Source: Burkholderia stabilis (lineage in GTDB: Bacteria; Pseudomonadota; Gammaproteobacteria; Burkholderiales; Burkholderiaceae). Taken from it: a DNA stretch of 64,000 nucleotides. The notes below the pieces were generated by a model that searched no databases, had not been told where the DNA came from, and saw only the letters and a list, made by a program, of their open reading frames with translations. Positions 48,719 through 57,718 of this stretch are shown one piece after another. Position 1 is the first letter of the stretch, and each line of letters begins with the position of its first letter. The stretch covers positions 1,550,001-1,614,000 of the forward strand of contig NZ_CP016443.1 in assembly GCF_001742165.1 (NCBI RefSeq), written 5' to 3'. A program made the translations under genes and the position numbers.

Positions 48719-49594
48719 TTACTTGCAGCTCAGCACGGCCAGGCCGTTGATGCCGCCTGTCGTCGGGGCGAGAACGCCGTACGACACGACGAGGTACGGC
48801 GTCGATGCGCTCGGCCCCATGAACTTGGTGAGCAGCGACGCCTTCGTCTTAACCGACGTATGCATCGAACCGACCTGCGTGTCACTGACGAACGTCTGAT
48901 TCGTGTCCGCACCGATCGAGTACTGCAACGTCAAATCAGCGCTCGTGAACAATTTGCCGAACGAATCCGTTTTGACGGTCACGACAGCCGTCGCGTCGTG
49001 CAGCAATCCGGGCGCGGTATTGCCGTCGGTTGCGGTGGGACGCGTGGCGGCGGCCAGCGAGCACGTCAATTCCGGCTGATCGTCCGCATTGACCGTCAGC
49101 GGCGCACCGACCGCCCATGTCTGCCCCTGATTGACGTTGTACGCATGGCCAGCGGAATCGCTGCCCGCTGCCCAGCGGCCGATCGCGAAGTCGCCATTGC
49201 CGGCGATGTCGGTCACGACGCCAGTCGACAGGCTGAGCACCTTGCCGATTTGCGGCAGCGTCGTATAGGCGCCCGGCGCTTGCGACTTGAGTTGCGACGC
49301 GTAGATTTCGTTGACCGACAGCGTGAGATTCTCGCCCGGGACCGATCCGTCCGCGTTCCACGCCACCGGCGGAGTCAGCACGGTCACCGTCATCCGGCTG
49401 CTCGACAACGCTTGCGACTGACCTTCGACACGAATCGAAGACGCCCCGCCAGCCGACGCATCGTTCGAAGCGGCCGCACTGCTGCTGCCGCCATCGTCAC
49501 CGCCGCCACAGCCGCTCAGGCAGAGCGCGGCCACCACCGCAAACGTTGCCGTCGCGGCTTGCAGGATGCCGCGCTTCTTGTACATGAATTGCAT
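48719..49594 (-). CDS. Lipoprotein encoded between cdiB and cdiA
   Basis: A 291-aa lipoprotein from the ATG at 49594: signal peptide with lipobox LSGC (Cys29, ALCLSGCGGG), then a Ser/Ala/Gly-rich linker (SSSAAASNDASAGGASS) and a domain containing RMTVTVLTPPVAWNADGSVP, QIGKVLSLSTGVVTDIAGNG and a C-terminal YLVVSYGVLAPTTGGINGLA. Cys occurs again at the very end (LSCK). It shares direction and spacing with cdiB and cdiA and is probably co-transcribed. Burkholderia bcp loci have a lipoprotein gene bcpO, but that is a smaller protein placed elsewhere, so equivalence is not assumed. Confidence 0.7.
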   Translation of the reverse strand: MQFMYKKRGILQAATATFAVVAALCLSGCGGGDDGGSSSAAASNDASAGGASSIRVEGQSQALSSSRMTVTVLTPPVAWNADGSVPGENLTLSVNEIYASQLKSQAPGAYTTLPQIGKVLSLSTGVVTDIAGNGDFAIGRWAAGSDSAGHAYNVNQGQTWAVGAPLTVNADDQPELTCSLAAATRPTATDGNTAPGLLHDATAVVTVKTDSFGKLFTSADLTLQYSIGADTNQTFVSDTQVGSMHTSVKTKASLLTKFMGPSASTPYLVVSYGVLAPTTGGINGLAVLSCK

Positions 49595-49673
49595 GGATCT
49601 TCTTTCCCTCAATTGACGATCAAAAAAAACCGGGACGTGATTCCGCACGTCGCCCGGCTCGCTACCACTGCGC

Positions 49674-51380
49674 TTAGAAAAATGTGCTGACCTGAAACAA
49701 CAGCGTCGGCGAGCTCGTCTGGAAGCCGTCCGGCTTCGACAGCGGGAAGCCGAGCGAAACGTCGTAGTTCAGCGCCGCACCGAGGACGTTTCTCGGCGCG
49801 AGATTGCCGCGCATCCCGACGACGGCGCCGACGAGCGCCTCCCCGATCAGGTACTGCGCGGCCGGCCCGCGCACACGCCCGGCATCGACGCCGGCATACA
49901 GCGCCTGCGTGCCGACGGGCGTCGGCACGTACCACGCGAATTCGTTGGAAATCACCCAGCCGCTCTCGGCGGCCAGCGTCAGTTGCTGGTCGAAGCCGCG
50001 CACGGCGTAGCGCGTGCCGATCGTGAAATAGTCGGAAGGGGTCAGCGGCGTGCGCGCGTTCTGCATGTTCCAGCCGAGCTGGTACGAGAACGTCTGACCG
50101 CCGATCCTGAAAGGCACCTGGGCGCCGAAGCTCGCCAGTTCGACCTGCGTGTTGCCGTCGAAGTCCGGCGCGCCCACCACCGTGCCGGATTGGCTGGACA
50201 AGCCCGGTAGCGATGCGCGCCACGCGAGCGCACCATCGAGCACGATGCTGCCGATGGTGTGCCGATGCGCCAGACCCAGTTCGTAGCCGATGACGTCGCG
50301 ATGCTGGACCGGAAGATCGATGCCATCGATCGCGTTGCGGCTGATCTTGTGGAACAGGTTGCCGTGAATTTCGGTACGCGCGCGTGCGCTCCGGTAGATC
50401 ACGCCGGACAGCCCCGCTTGAAGCTGCGATTGAACGCCGCTGTATTCGATCGGCTCGCCGAAGCCGGCGACGGTCTGCTTGTAGCGCGAGCGGCTCGCGT
50501 TCGCCGTCAACATCGCATAGCCGATCGGCACGCTGTAGTTGGCGGACACCGACTGGTTGCCCCTGTCGGATGCGCCGAAGTTCGCGTTCGTCGTGCCGGC
50601 GATTTGCAGCTGATCGTAGAGATGAAACGGCGAATCGAACGTGACGGAGCCGGACAGTTCGTATTTGCCCGTCGAATCGAGACCGGCGTTGTCCGCGCCG
50701 ATGACGGCGTGCCAGCGCTTGCCGGTGCCGGGATGCAGGACGAGTTCCGAGTCGCCCGGATTCAGGCCGGGCGCGATGTCGAACGTGGCATCCGACTGGG
50801 ACTGAAGACGCCGCAGGTTCTCCAGCCCCTGATCGATGTCGCGCTGGTTCAGCAGCGCACCACGGGAAGTCGGCAACGCCGCGCGCAACCAGCCGATCGT
50901 GGATCGCTCTGCCCGCACGTCGCTGATGCGTCCCGGCACGACATGCAGCGTCAACCTCCCCGATTGCAGCGATTGATGCGGCACGAGCATGCGCGCCGTC
51001 ACGTAGCCGCGCTCGATCAGCGCGTTGTTGGCGGCGTCCTGAATCTGCTTGAGCGCGGTCTTGCCGACGCACTGCCCGACGATCGGCTGGAGAAAGCGCG
51101 GCAGCCAGCCGAATGCGTTGCCTTCAAGCGCGATTTGCCTGACCGGAAAGCACGGGTTATCGGTCGGCAGGTTTGCGATGCCGGCTTTCGACGGCTTTTC
51201 CCCGGACGGCGTCAGCACGGTCGCGCGCGGATTCAACGCCTTCGTTGCGTCGAGTTGCTGTTGCTGCAAACGCTGGATTTGCGGGCCGGAGGTTATTTCA
51301 GGCGACGGATTGACTTGCGCGAATGCGGAAATACTCGCCAGCGCAGAAATCAACGCTGCCGAAGTATTTCGATTCTTCAC
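49674..51380 (-). CDS. cdiB: CdiB/ShlB/FhaC-family outer-membrane transporter
   Basis: A 568-aa TpsB transporter that exports CdiA across the outer membrane. It has a short signal peptide (MKNRNTSAALISALASISAF), a linker with RLQQQQLDATKALNPRATV, two POTRA domains (PCFPVRQIALEGNAFGWLPR; YVTARMLVPHQSLQSGRLTL with HVVPGRISDV) and a 16-strand barrel. The conserved motif TRYAVRGFDQQ (VRGF) and C-terminal aromatic ending FQVSTFF are present. It is the first gene of the CDI operon, with a 463-bp AT-rich region upstream. Confidence 0.93.
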   Translation of the reverse strand: MKNRNTSAALISALASISAFAQVNPSPEITSGPQIQRLQQQQLDATKALNPRATVLTPSGEKPSKAGIANLPTDNPCFPVRQIALEGNAFGWLPRFLQPIVGQCVGKTALKQIQDAANNALIERGYVTARMLVPHQSLQSGRLTLHVVPGRISDVRAERSTIGWLRAALPTSRGALLNQRDIDQGLENLRRLQSQSDATFDIAPGLNPGDSELVLHPGTGKRWHAVIGADNAGLDSTGKYELSGSVTFDSPFHLYDQLQIAGTTNANFGASDRGNQSVSANYSVPIGYAMLTANASRSRYKQTVAGFGEPIEYSGVQSQLQAGLSGVIYRSARARTEIHGNLFHKISRNAIDGIDLPVQHRDVIGYELGLAHRHTIGSIVLDGALAWRASLPGLSSQSGTVVGAPDFDGNTQVELASFGAQVPFRIGGQTFSYQLGWNMQNARTPLTPSDYFTIGTRYAVRGFDQQLTLAAESGWVISNEFAWYVPTPVGTQALYAGVDAGRVRGPAAQYLIGEALVGAVVGMRGNLAPRNVLGAALNYDVSLGFPLSKPDGFQTSSPTLLFQVSTFF

Positions 51381-51843
51381 GGATTAGCGGCGTAATGATT
51401 GGTCCGCCTCATCGTAATTCAAAGAAACTTCGATCGAAGCCCCGCCGAATTTATTGATAAACGCGACCCACGGTGTCCTAACGCGTCATCTAGGTCACGT
51501 CTTATATCTATCCGGGAATATTATCCTTCCAATCTCGGCACTTATCGCTCATTTTTTACATTCCGAAAACTTTTGACGCGACTATTTTCAAATCCCTCAA
51601 AATTCCCCATCACCGAAACACTGATCAAACTCTTCTTTAAAAAGACTTAAAACGAAAAATAACAATCCATTGGATTGACTTTCAGAAGTCTCGTTTCTGT
51701 CCATTTTCACGATGGAACGAATGAGACCTGTACGAACGCCACGTGTCGCACACTTACAACAGAAGCGCGGACCTCGCAGGCCCGCCTGCGCCGCATGAAT
51801 TGCGCAATCCGATGCGGCGTCAGGCGAGCACGATGCGGCCGCC
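51381..51843. other. AT-rich promoter region upstream of cdiB
   Basis: These 463 bp between cdiB and the downstream-ending molybdenum hydroxylase gene contain no convincing gene. The part next to cdiB (about 51400-51660) is markedly AT-rich and is the likely CDI operon promoter. No specific operator could be named. Confidence 0.5.
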
Positions 51844-54090
51844 CTACACCACCGCCGACAAATCGAACGGCGTCTCCCTCAACCGTTTCCCCGTCAGCCT
51901 GAACACCGCATTCGCGATCGCCGGCGTCACAGCCGGGCTCGACAACTCGCCCACCCCGCCCGGCTTCGCCGGATCACCCTGCACGATATGGATGTCGGTG
52001 TCGGGCATGTCGCTCATCCGCATCACGCGATACGTATCGAAGTTCGACTGCTGCACGCGGCCATGCCTGAAATCGATCCGATCGGACGTTGCGTGGCCCA
52101 GCCCCCACATCAGCCCGCCATACAGTTGCTCCTCGACGCCGCCCGGCGACACCGCGATCCCGCAATCCGCCACGCACGTGAGCTTCTCGACGCGCACCGC
52201 GCCATCCTTGCGCACGACGCGCGCGACCACCGCGACATAGCTGTCGTACGCCTGGTTCGTCGCGATGCCGAGCGCGACGCCATCCGGCAACGGCTGCCCC
52301 CACCCCGCGCGCTGCGCAGCTTCGCGCAACACGGCCGCATGACGCGGCCGGTCACGCATGTGTGCGAGCCGGAACTCGACCGGGTCGCGTCGTGCCGCAT
52401 GCGCGGCCTCGTCCATCACCGATTCGACCGCGAACACGTTCGGGATATAGCTGACCGCGCGATACCACCCCGTCGGCACGCCCGTCTCCATCCGAATCCA
52501 GCCGATGTCGCGATGCGGCGCCGCATACGCGAACTCCCACTTCGTGATCGCTTCGGTCGTGCTGAAATCCATCCGGTCGGTGCGCTCCAGATAACCGGGC
52601 TCCCACTGCTGCGGCGACGCGGGCATCACGCCGCGCAGCCACAACGAAGCGAGATTTCCTTGCGCATCGAGCACGGCGCGTGCGCGGTGGTAACTCGCCG
52701 CGTGATAGAACAGCGCGCGCATCTCGTCCTCGCGGCTGTTCATCAGCTTCACCGGCTTGCCCGTCTTCACCGCGAGCCACGTCGCTTCGAACAGCCAGTA
52801 TTTCGATTCGCGCGCGCCGAAGCTGCCGCCCGACACGAGTTCGTGCAGCGTCACGCGATGCGCGGGAATGCCGCCGATTACGTCGGCCGCTTCCATCGCC
52901 GTGGACGGCACCTGCAGCCCGCCCCAGTATTCGATCCCGCCGTTGCGCGCCCATACGGTGACGTTGACCGGCTCCAGCGGGTTCGCAGCCTTGTGCGGCA
53001 TCGAATACGACGCTTCGATCGTGCGCGCCCCCGCTGCTGTCGCTTTCGCCGGATCGCCGTCGGCAATCGTCGGCACGACACGCGCGGCGGAATCGTCGAC
53101 CCACGCGGCCTGGCGCGCGGCGAGCGTGCTGCTGTCGAACGTCTCGAACAGGCTGTCCTCCCATTCGATCGTCAGCGCGGCCTGCCCGCGATGCGCGGAC
53201 CAGTAGTCGTCCGCGAGCACCGCGACGCCGGCCTGGTTGCCGCCGAGTATGTCGGGACGCGCCGGGATCTGCAGCACGTCGCGCACGCCGGGAATCGCGA
53301 GCGCGGCTTTCGTATCGACGCTGCGCACGCGGCCGTCGATCACCGGCGCGCGCGTCACCACGGCGACCAGCATCCCCGGCAATGACACGTCGATGCTGTA
53401 CGGAAACGAACCGTCCGCCTTCTGCGCGGCGCCGCGCTTCTTGCGCAGCTTGCCGATGTAGCGAAACTGCGAGGGGTCTTTCAGCGCGACCTGCTTCGGC
53501 GCGGGCAACTGCGCGGCCGCCGACGCAAGCGAACCATACGTCGCACGACGCCCGCTCGCCGTATGCGACACGACACCATCAGCCGCCGTGCACGACGATA
53601 TCGGCACGCTCCATTGCTGCGCGGCCGCTTCGACGAGCATCGCGCGCGCGGTCGCGCCCGCGTGGCGCAGCCGGTCGTATTCCATCGCGACGCTCGTGCT
53701 GCCGCCGGTCGAAAACACTTTCCACAACGGATGGATGTAGTCGGCGAAAAATGGATCTTCGGGCGTAATCACGTCGACCTTGAACGGATCGACGTCGAGT
53801 TCCTCGGCCACCACCGCCGCGAGCGCGGTGCGCGTGCCGGTGCCCGAATCGTGCTTGTGCACGACGAGCTTGATCGTGTCGTCGGGCAGCACGCGCACCC
53901 ACGCGTTCGGTTCGAATTCGCCGGCCGACGGATGAGGATCGCCACTCGCGCTCTTGCCGGCCGCCATTGCGTCGGGCAGCCGGAAGCCGATCGCGATGCC
54001 TGCCGCGAGCAATGCGGAACTCTGCTTGAGGAAACGGCGGCGCGGCGAGCCGTCGGTATGTTGGGCATCCGGTGCGTGATCGTCGCGCAT
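51844..54090 (-). CDS. Molybdopterin-binding subunit of an isoquinoline oxidoreductase-like hydroxylase
   Basis: A 748-aa large subunit of the xanthine dehydrogenase superfamily, IorB/aldehyde-dehydrogenase type. It begins with a twin-arginine signal (SPRRRFLKQSSALLAAGIAI), so the complex is probably periplasmic. Molybdenum-cofactor motifs include VNVTVWARNGGIEYWGGLQV, LHELVSGGSFGARESKYWLF and GGVEEQLYGGLMWGLGHATS; the C-terminal GVGELSSPAVTPAIANAVF carries the catalytic-glutamate region (GVGE). It is 1 bp after the [2Fe-2S] subunit gene. The family hydroxylates N-heterocycles or oxidises aldehydes; the actual substrate is unknown. Confidence 0.88.
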   Translation of the reverse strand: MRDDHAPDAQHTDGSPRRRFLKQSSALLAAGIAIGFRLPDAMAAGKSASGDPHPSAGEFEPNAWVRVLPDDTIKLVVHKHDSGTGTRTALAAVVAEELDVDPFKVDVITPEDPFFADYIHPLWKVFSTGGSTSVAMEYDRLRHAGATARAMLVEAAAQQWSVPISSCTAADGVVSHTASGRRATYGSLASAAAQLPAPKQVALKDPSQFRYIGKLRKKRGAAQKADGSFPYSIDVSLPGMLVAVVTRAPVIDGRVRSVDTKAALAIPGVRDVLQIPARPDILGGNQAGVAVLADDYWSAHRGQAALTIEWEDSLFETFDSSTLAARQAAWVDDSAARVVPTIADGDPAKATAAGARTIEASYSMPHKAANPLEPVNVTVWARNGGIEYWGGLQVPSTAMEAADVIGGIPAHRVTLHELVSGGSFGARESKYWLFEATWLAVKTGKPVKLMNSREDEMRALFYHAASYHRARAVLDAQGNLASLWLRGVMPASPQQWEPGYLERTDRMDFSTTEAITKWEFAYAAPHRDIGWIRMETGVPTGWYRAVSYIPNVFAVESVMDEAAHAARRDPVEFRLAHMRDRPRHAAVLREAAQRAGWGQPLPDGVALGIATNQAYDSYVAVVARVVRKDGAVRVEKLTCVADCGIAVSPGGVEEQLYGGLMWGLGHATSDRIDFRHGRVQQSNFDTYRVMRMSDMPDTDIHIVQGDPAKPGGVGELSSPAVTPAIANAVFRLTGKRLRETPFDLSAVV

Positions 54091-54091
54091 G

Positions 54092-54586
54092 TCACGCCTC
54101 CTTCGCGGGTTCGGCCGCGGCCTTTAGCGCCGGATCACCCGACGCGGCACGCTTGATCGCGCGATGAATCCGCGCATACGTACCGCACCGGCAGATATTG
54201 CCCGACATCGCCGACACGATCGCCGCATCGTCGACCGGCTGCCCGCCCTTGAGCAGCGCGGCGGCCTGCATCAGTTGCCCCGGCTGGCAGTAGCCGCATT
54301 GCGGCACGTCCTCCGCGACCCACGCGAGCTGCAGCGGATGGCGCCCGTCCGGCGACAGCCCTTCGATCGTCGTCACGTGCCGCCCGTTCGCGGCGACGGC
54401 CGGGATCAGGCACGCGCGCACGGCCTGCCCTTCGAGATGCACGGTGCACGCGCCGCACAGCCCCTTGCCGCAGCCGAACTTCGTGCCGGTGAGCTTGAGC
54501 CGGTCGCGCAGCACCCAGAGCAGCGGCATATCCTCGGGTACATTCTCGAGCGAATGGCGTGTATCGTTCACGACGATGTCGATCAT
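54092..54586 (-). CDS. [2Fe-2S] subunit of the molybdenum hydroxylase (IorA-like)
   Basis: A 164-aa electron-transfer subunit with two [2Fe-2S] clusters: plant-type [20 protein letters not shown] (first cluster, about residues 38-60) and a C-terminal helical cluster [14 protein letters not shown]...[12 protein letters not shown]. It forms a complex with the Tat-exported large subunit and lacks its own signal, so it is expected to be carried across by its partner. It is the first gene of the pair, divergent from a LysR regulator 128 bp away. Confidence 0.92.
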   Translation of the reverse strand: MIDIVVNDTRHSLENVPEDMPLLWVLRDRLKLTGTKFGCGKGLCGACTVHLEGQAVRACLIPAVAANGRHVTTIEGLSPDGRHPLQLAWVAEDVPQCGYCQPGQLMQAAALLKGGQPVDDAAIVSAMSGNICRCGTYARIHRAIKRAASGDPALKAAAEPAKEA

Positions 54587-54714
54587 GCGCTGTCTCCTGA
54601 TTCGTATTCATGGGGTCGGCCCGCGCACGTGGCGCGGTTCGCAGCATTATCGAAACGCGATGCGCAGGCGCGCCAGCGATCATTTCGTCGATTCCCTGTC
54701 AGTCGGACTAACAG

Positions 54715-55608
54715 ATGCTCAAGCGATACCCTTCGATCCAGTCGATGCAGGCGTTTCTGCAGGCTGCGCGGGTCGGCAGCTTTTCCAGCGCGGCGCGCCA
54801 GCTCGCGCTCACGCACAGCGCGATCAGCCAGCAGATCCGCTCGCTCGAGGAATTCATCGGCCAGCCGCTGTTCGCGCGCGCCGGCGGCCGCGTGATCCTG
54901 ACCGACGCGGGCACGCTGTTCGCGAACCAGTTGTCGGACGGCCTCGAACAGATCGATCGCGCGCTGTCGTCGGTGAAGGGCCGCACGACCGGGCCATCGA
55001 TCCGGCTCGACGTCGATCCGGAACTGATGCAGGGCTGGCTGCCCGCGCGGCTGCCGGAACTGATGCGCACGCTCGACGGCGTGACGCTGACGGTGCTGTC
55101 GGCGCCGCGCCACGACCGCGATGCGTTCGATCGCGTCGATGTTGCGCTGCGTTATGGCTATGGGGAATGGGAAGGCGTCGACAGCGCGCTCGTTTGTCCC
55201 GACCGGCTGACCGCGATGGCCGCGCCGGCGCTGCTCGAACGTTACGGGCTGAAAGCGCCGCTCATGCCCGAGCAGGTGCTGGCGCTGCCGTTGCTCGGCT
55301 ATACGAAGCGTTCGTGGATTCCGTGGCTCGAAGCGGCCGGCCTCGAGCCGGTCGAGCCCGAGACGATCGCGGTGTTCGACAACGCGGCGGGACTCGTCGC
55401 GACGCTCGCGTCAGGGCTCGGCGCCGGGCTGGTGCGCGGCCTGCTCGCCGCCGACGCGCGCCGCGACGGCCACCTCGTCGAGCTTTGCACGATCGCGATT
55501 CCGACGCATTACAACCTCCATGCGATCTGGCCGCGCGAGCGGCATGCACGCGTGAAGCCGCTGATCGATGCAGTCGGCGCGCTGGTCGCGCAGTCGCTCG
55601 CGCGCTGA
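54715..55608 (+). CDS. LysR-type regulator next to the molybdenum hydroxylase genes
   Basis: A 297-aa LysR-family regulator: N-terminal wHTH (SMQAFLQAARVGSFSSAARQ, LALTHSAISQQIRSLEEFIG) and a PBP2 effector domain similar to GcvA-type regulators (DVALRYGYGEWEGVDSALVC; LPLLGYTKRSWIPWLEAAGL; NAAGLVATLASGLGAGLVRG). It is divergent from the [2Fe-2S] subunit gene and probably controls it. The effector is unknown. Confidence 0.87.
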   Translation: MLKRYPSIQSMQAFLQAARVGSFSSAARQLALTHSAISQQIRSLEEFIGQPLFARAGGRVILTDAGTLFANQLSDGLEQIDRALSSVKGRTTGPSIRLDVDPELMQGWLPARLPELMRTLDGVTLTVLSAPRHDRDAFDRVDVALRYGYGEWEGVDSALVCPDRLTAMAAPALLERYGLKAPLMPEQVLALPLLGYTKRSWIPWLEAAGLEPVEPETIAVFDNAAGLVATLASGLGAGLVRGLLAADARRDGHLVELCTIAIPTHYNLHAIWPRERHARVKPLIDAVGALVAQSLAR

Positions 55609-55645
55609 TTCATGCAGTGCGTCATGCACCACATCACGCACCGAA

Positions 55646-56536
55646 TCACGCACTGAACGCCGCCGCAACTTCACGCACGGTATCGAGAAACGCGCCGAGC
55701 ACGGCGGACGTATCATCCGCGCGGTAACGCGCCTGCAACGACACCTCCAGCGCCGGCGGCAACAGCGGCACGAACGCAACGCCGCCCGTCGAGATCTGCC
55801 GCGACGACGCCGGCAGCAGCGCGACGCCCAATCCCTCCCGCACCAGCGACAGCAGCGTGTGCACTTCGACGACCTCGTGCGCGATCTGCGGCGTGAAGCG
55901 CGCATCGACGCAACTCTGCTGCAGGAACCGCGCGAGCTGCGAATGCCGCAGGCCGAACGACACGAACTGCTCGCCCGCCAGCTCGCCGAGCGCGATCGCG
56001 TCGCGCGACGCGAGCCGATGGCCGGGCGGCAGCACGGCCACGGCCGTCTCGTGCACGACGATCTCGCTGCGGATCGACGGATCGTCCTGGAACAGCCGGA
56101 AGAAACACACGTCGAGCCGCTTCTCCTTCAGCGCGTCGATCTGCGCGGCGGGCGTCATTTCGTGCAGCGACCAGTGCACGTGCGGATGGCGTTCGGCGAA
56201 CACGCGCAACGCATGCGGGATCGGCGCGACCATCGCCGAGCTGATGATGCCGACCGCCAGGCGCCCCACTTCGCCGCGCCCCGCGCAGCGCGTGAGATCG
56301 ATCGCGCGATCGAACTGCGCGACGATCAGCGGCACTTGCTCCTTCAGTGTTTTCCCTGCCTCGGTCAGCTCGACGCGATGCTGCGAGCGCACGAACAGCG
56401 CGGTGCCGAGCTGCTCCTCGAGCAGCCGGATCTGCTGGCTCAGCGGCGGCTGCGAGATATGGAGCCGCGCGGCTGCGCGCCCGAAATGCAGTTCGTCGGC
56501 CAGCACCGCGAAGTACCGCAACACACGCATGTCCAT
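55646..56536 (-). CDS. LysR-type regulator divergent from the amidohydrolase/UbiD operon
   Basis: A 296-aa LysR regulator of the BenM/CatR-like group (MDMRVLRYFAVLADELHFGR; AAARLHISQPPLSQQIRLLE; effector domain with AFDRAID and SLVREGLGVALLPASSRQ). It converges on the previous LysR gene and is divergent from the amidohydrolase gene at 56780 with a 243-bp gap. By position it is the likely activator of the downstream operon. Confidence 0.88.
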   Translation of the reverse strand: MDMRVLRYFAVLADELHFGRAAARLHISQPPLSQQIRLLEEQLGTALFVRSQHRVELTEAGKTLKEQVPLIVAQFDRAIDLTRCAGRGEVGRLAVGIISSAMVAPIPHALRVFAERHPHVHWSLHEMTPAAQIDALKEKRLDVCFFRLFQDDPSIRSEIVVHETAVAVLPPGHRLASRDAIALGELAGEQFVSFGLRHSQLARFLQQSCVDARFTPQIAHEVVEVHTLLSLVREGLGVALLPASSRQISTGGVAFVPLLPPALEVSLQARYRADDTSAVLGAFLDTVREVAAAFSA

Positions 56537-56779
56537 ATCGCAAACGTATCAAGAGCGTCAGTAAAAAATATTGTACAGAGCACATTCGGCTGGTGACACT
56601 CGATCCCAAGCAGCAGTGCACGTCGCAGTGTGTCACTCGATGCCGGCGAGGGGAAGGCGCAAAAAATAATGCGCCTTGCAAAGGGCCGCATGAATCCGAC
56701 CGACACGGTCGCTTCATCGACGTGCCTGCCCGCGACCCGGCAACCGGCTTTTCCGGTTCCTCTCAAGGAGATCGAGTAG

Positions 56780-57682
56780 ATGATCATCGACACCAGCTGT
56801 TACCCGACGAATCTCGTCGACCTCGCGTGGCGTCACGACGGCCCGCCATTCACCGGCGAGCGCCTGATCGAGACGATGAACGGCCCGTTCCTCATCAACG
56901 GCAAGCCGCGCCGCGTCGACAAGGCGTTCATCCAGCCGCCGCAAGGCAACACCATCTATACGTATACCGACGGCGAGAAGACGGGCACCGAATCGATCGA
57001 CGCGTACATGGCGTACACGGTCGAGATGGTGCGCAAGCATCCCGACCGCTTCATCGGCTGCTTCGTCTACAACCCGCGCTGCGGCGTGGAGAACGGCGTG
57101 AACGCGATCGATCACTACGTGCGCAAGCTCGGCTTCAAGATGGTGCAGTTCCAGGCCAACATGCACGCGTATCGCCCCGACCGCGCGCTCGACTGGCTGC
57201 GCCCCGCGCTGAAGAAATGCGCGGAACTCGGCGTGCTCGTGAAGCTGCATACCGGCGACGGCCCGTACAGCATCCCGACCGAGTGGGTGCCGATGATCAA
57301 GGAATTCCCGACCGTCAATTTCATCATGGCGCACTTCGGCGTGCAGACGGGCGGCGTCTACTGCTTCGAGCCGTTCCAGCTCGCGATGGATCTGCCGAAC
57401 GTGTACTGCGAATCGGGCTGGTGCCTGCAGTCGCGCATCGTCGAATTCGCGAAGGTGCTGCCGAAGCACAAGATCCTGTTCGGCTCCGACACGCCGCCGA
57501 ACGAGCCGGGCATGTGGCTGCGCCTGCTCGAAGTGCTGTGCTTCGAGCCGCCGCAGGGGATGAATCTCGACGAGGACACGCTCGAGGATTACCTCGGCAA
57601 CAACACTGCGCGAATGATCGGCCTCGAACCGACGCCCGCGCCGCGCACCGTCGACGAAGCGAAAGCGTTGCTCGCCGCCTGA
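56780..57682 (+). CDS. Amidohydrolase-2 family protein lacking the N-terminal HxH metal motif
   Basis: A 300-aa TIM-barrel protein of the amidohydrolase_2 family (ACMSD, gamma-resorcylate and isoorotate decarboxylase relatives). Ser6 and Tyr8 replace the usual HxH (IIDTSCYPTNLVD), while the other metal or catalytic positions remain: His157 (VKLHTGDG), His185 (MAHFGVQ) and Asp237 (FGSDTPPNE). The next gene is a close paralogue that keeps H6xH8. It may be a non-catalytic partner or a metal-poor enzyme. It opens the operon with GGAG upstream. Confidence 0.82.
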   Translation: MIIDTSCYPTNLVDLAWRHDGPPFTGERLIETMNGPFLINGKPRRVDKAFIQPPQGNTIYTYTDGEKTGTESIDAYMAYTVEMVRKHPDRFIGCFVYNPRCGVENGVNAIDHYVRKLGFKMVQFQANMHAYRPDRALDWLRPALKKCAELGVLVKLHTGDGPYSIPTEWVPMIKEFPTVNFIMAHFGVQTGGVYCFEPFQLAMDLPNVYCESGWCLQSRIVEFAKVLPKHKILFGSDTPPNEPGMWLRLLEVLCFEPPQGMNLDEDTLEDYLGNNTARMIGLEPTPAPRTVDEAKALLAA

Positions 57683-57718
57683 CACCCGCGCCCCTCATTC
57701 CCGATTCCGGAGCATTGC

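Noticed and set aside
42353..49690. Long plus-strand open frames (up to 1088 codons) opposite cdiA
   Set aside because: Arg-rich mirror frames of the repetitive cdiA sequence; no start site or family motif.
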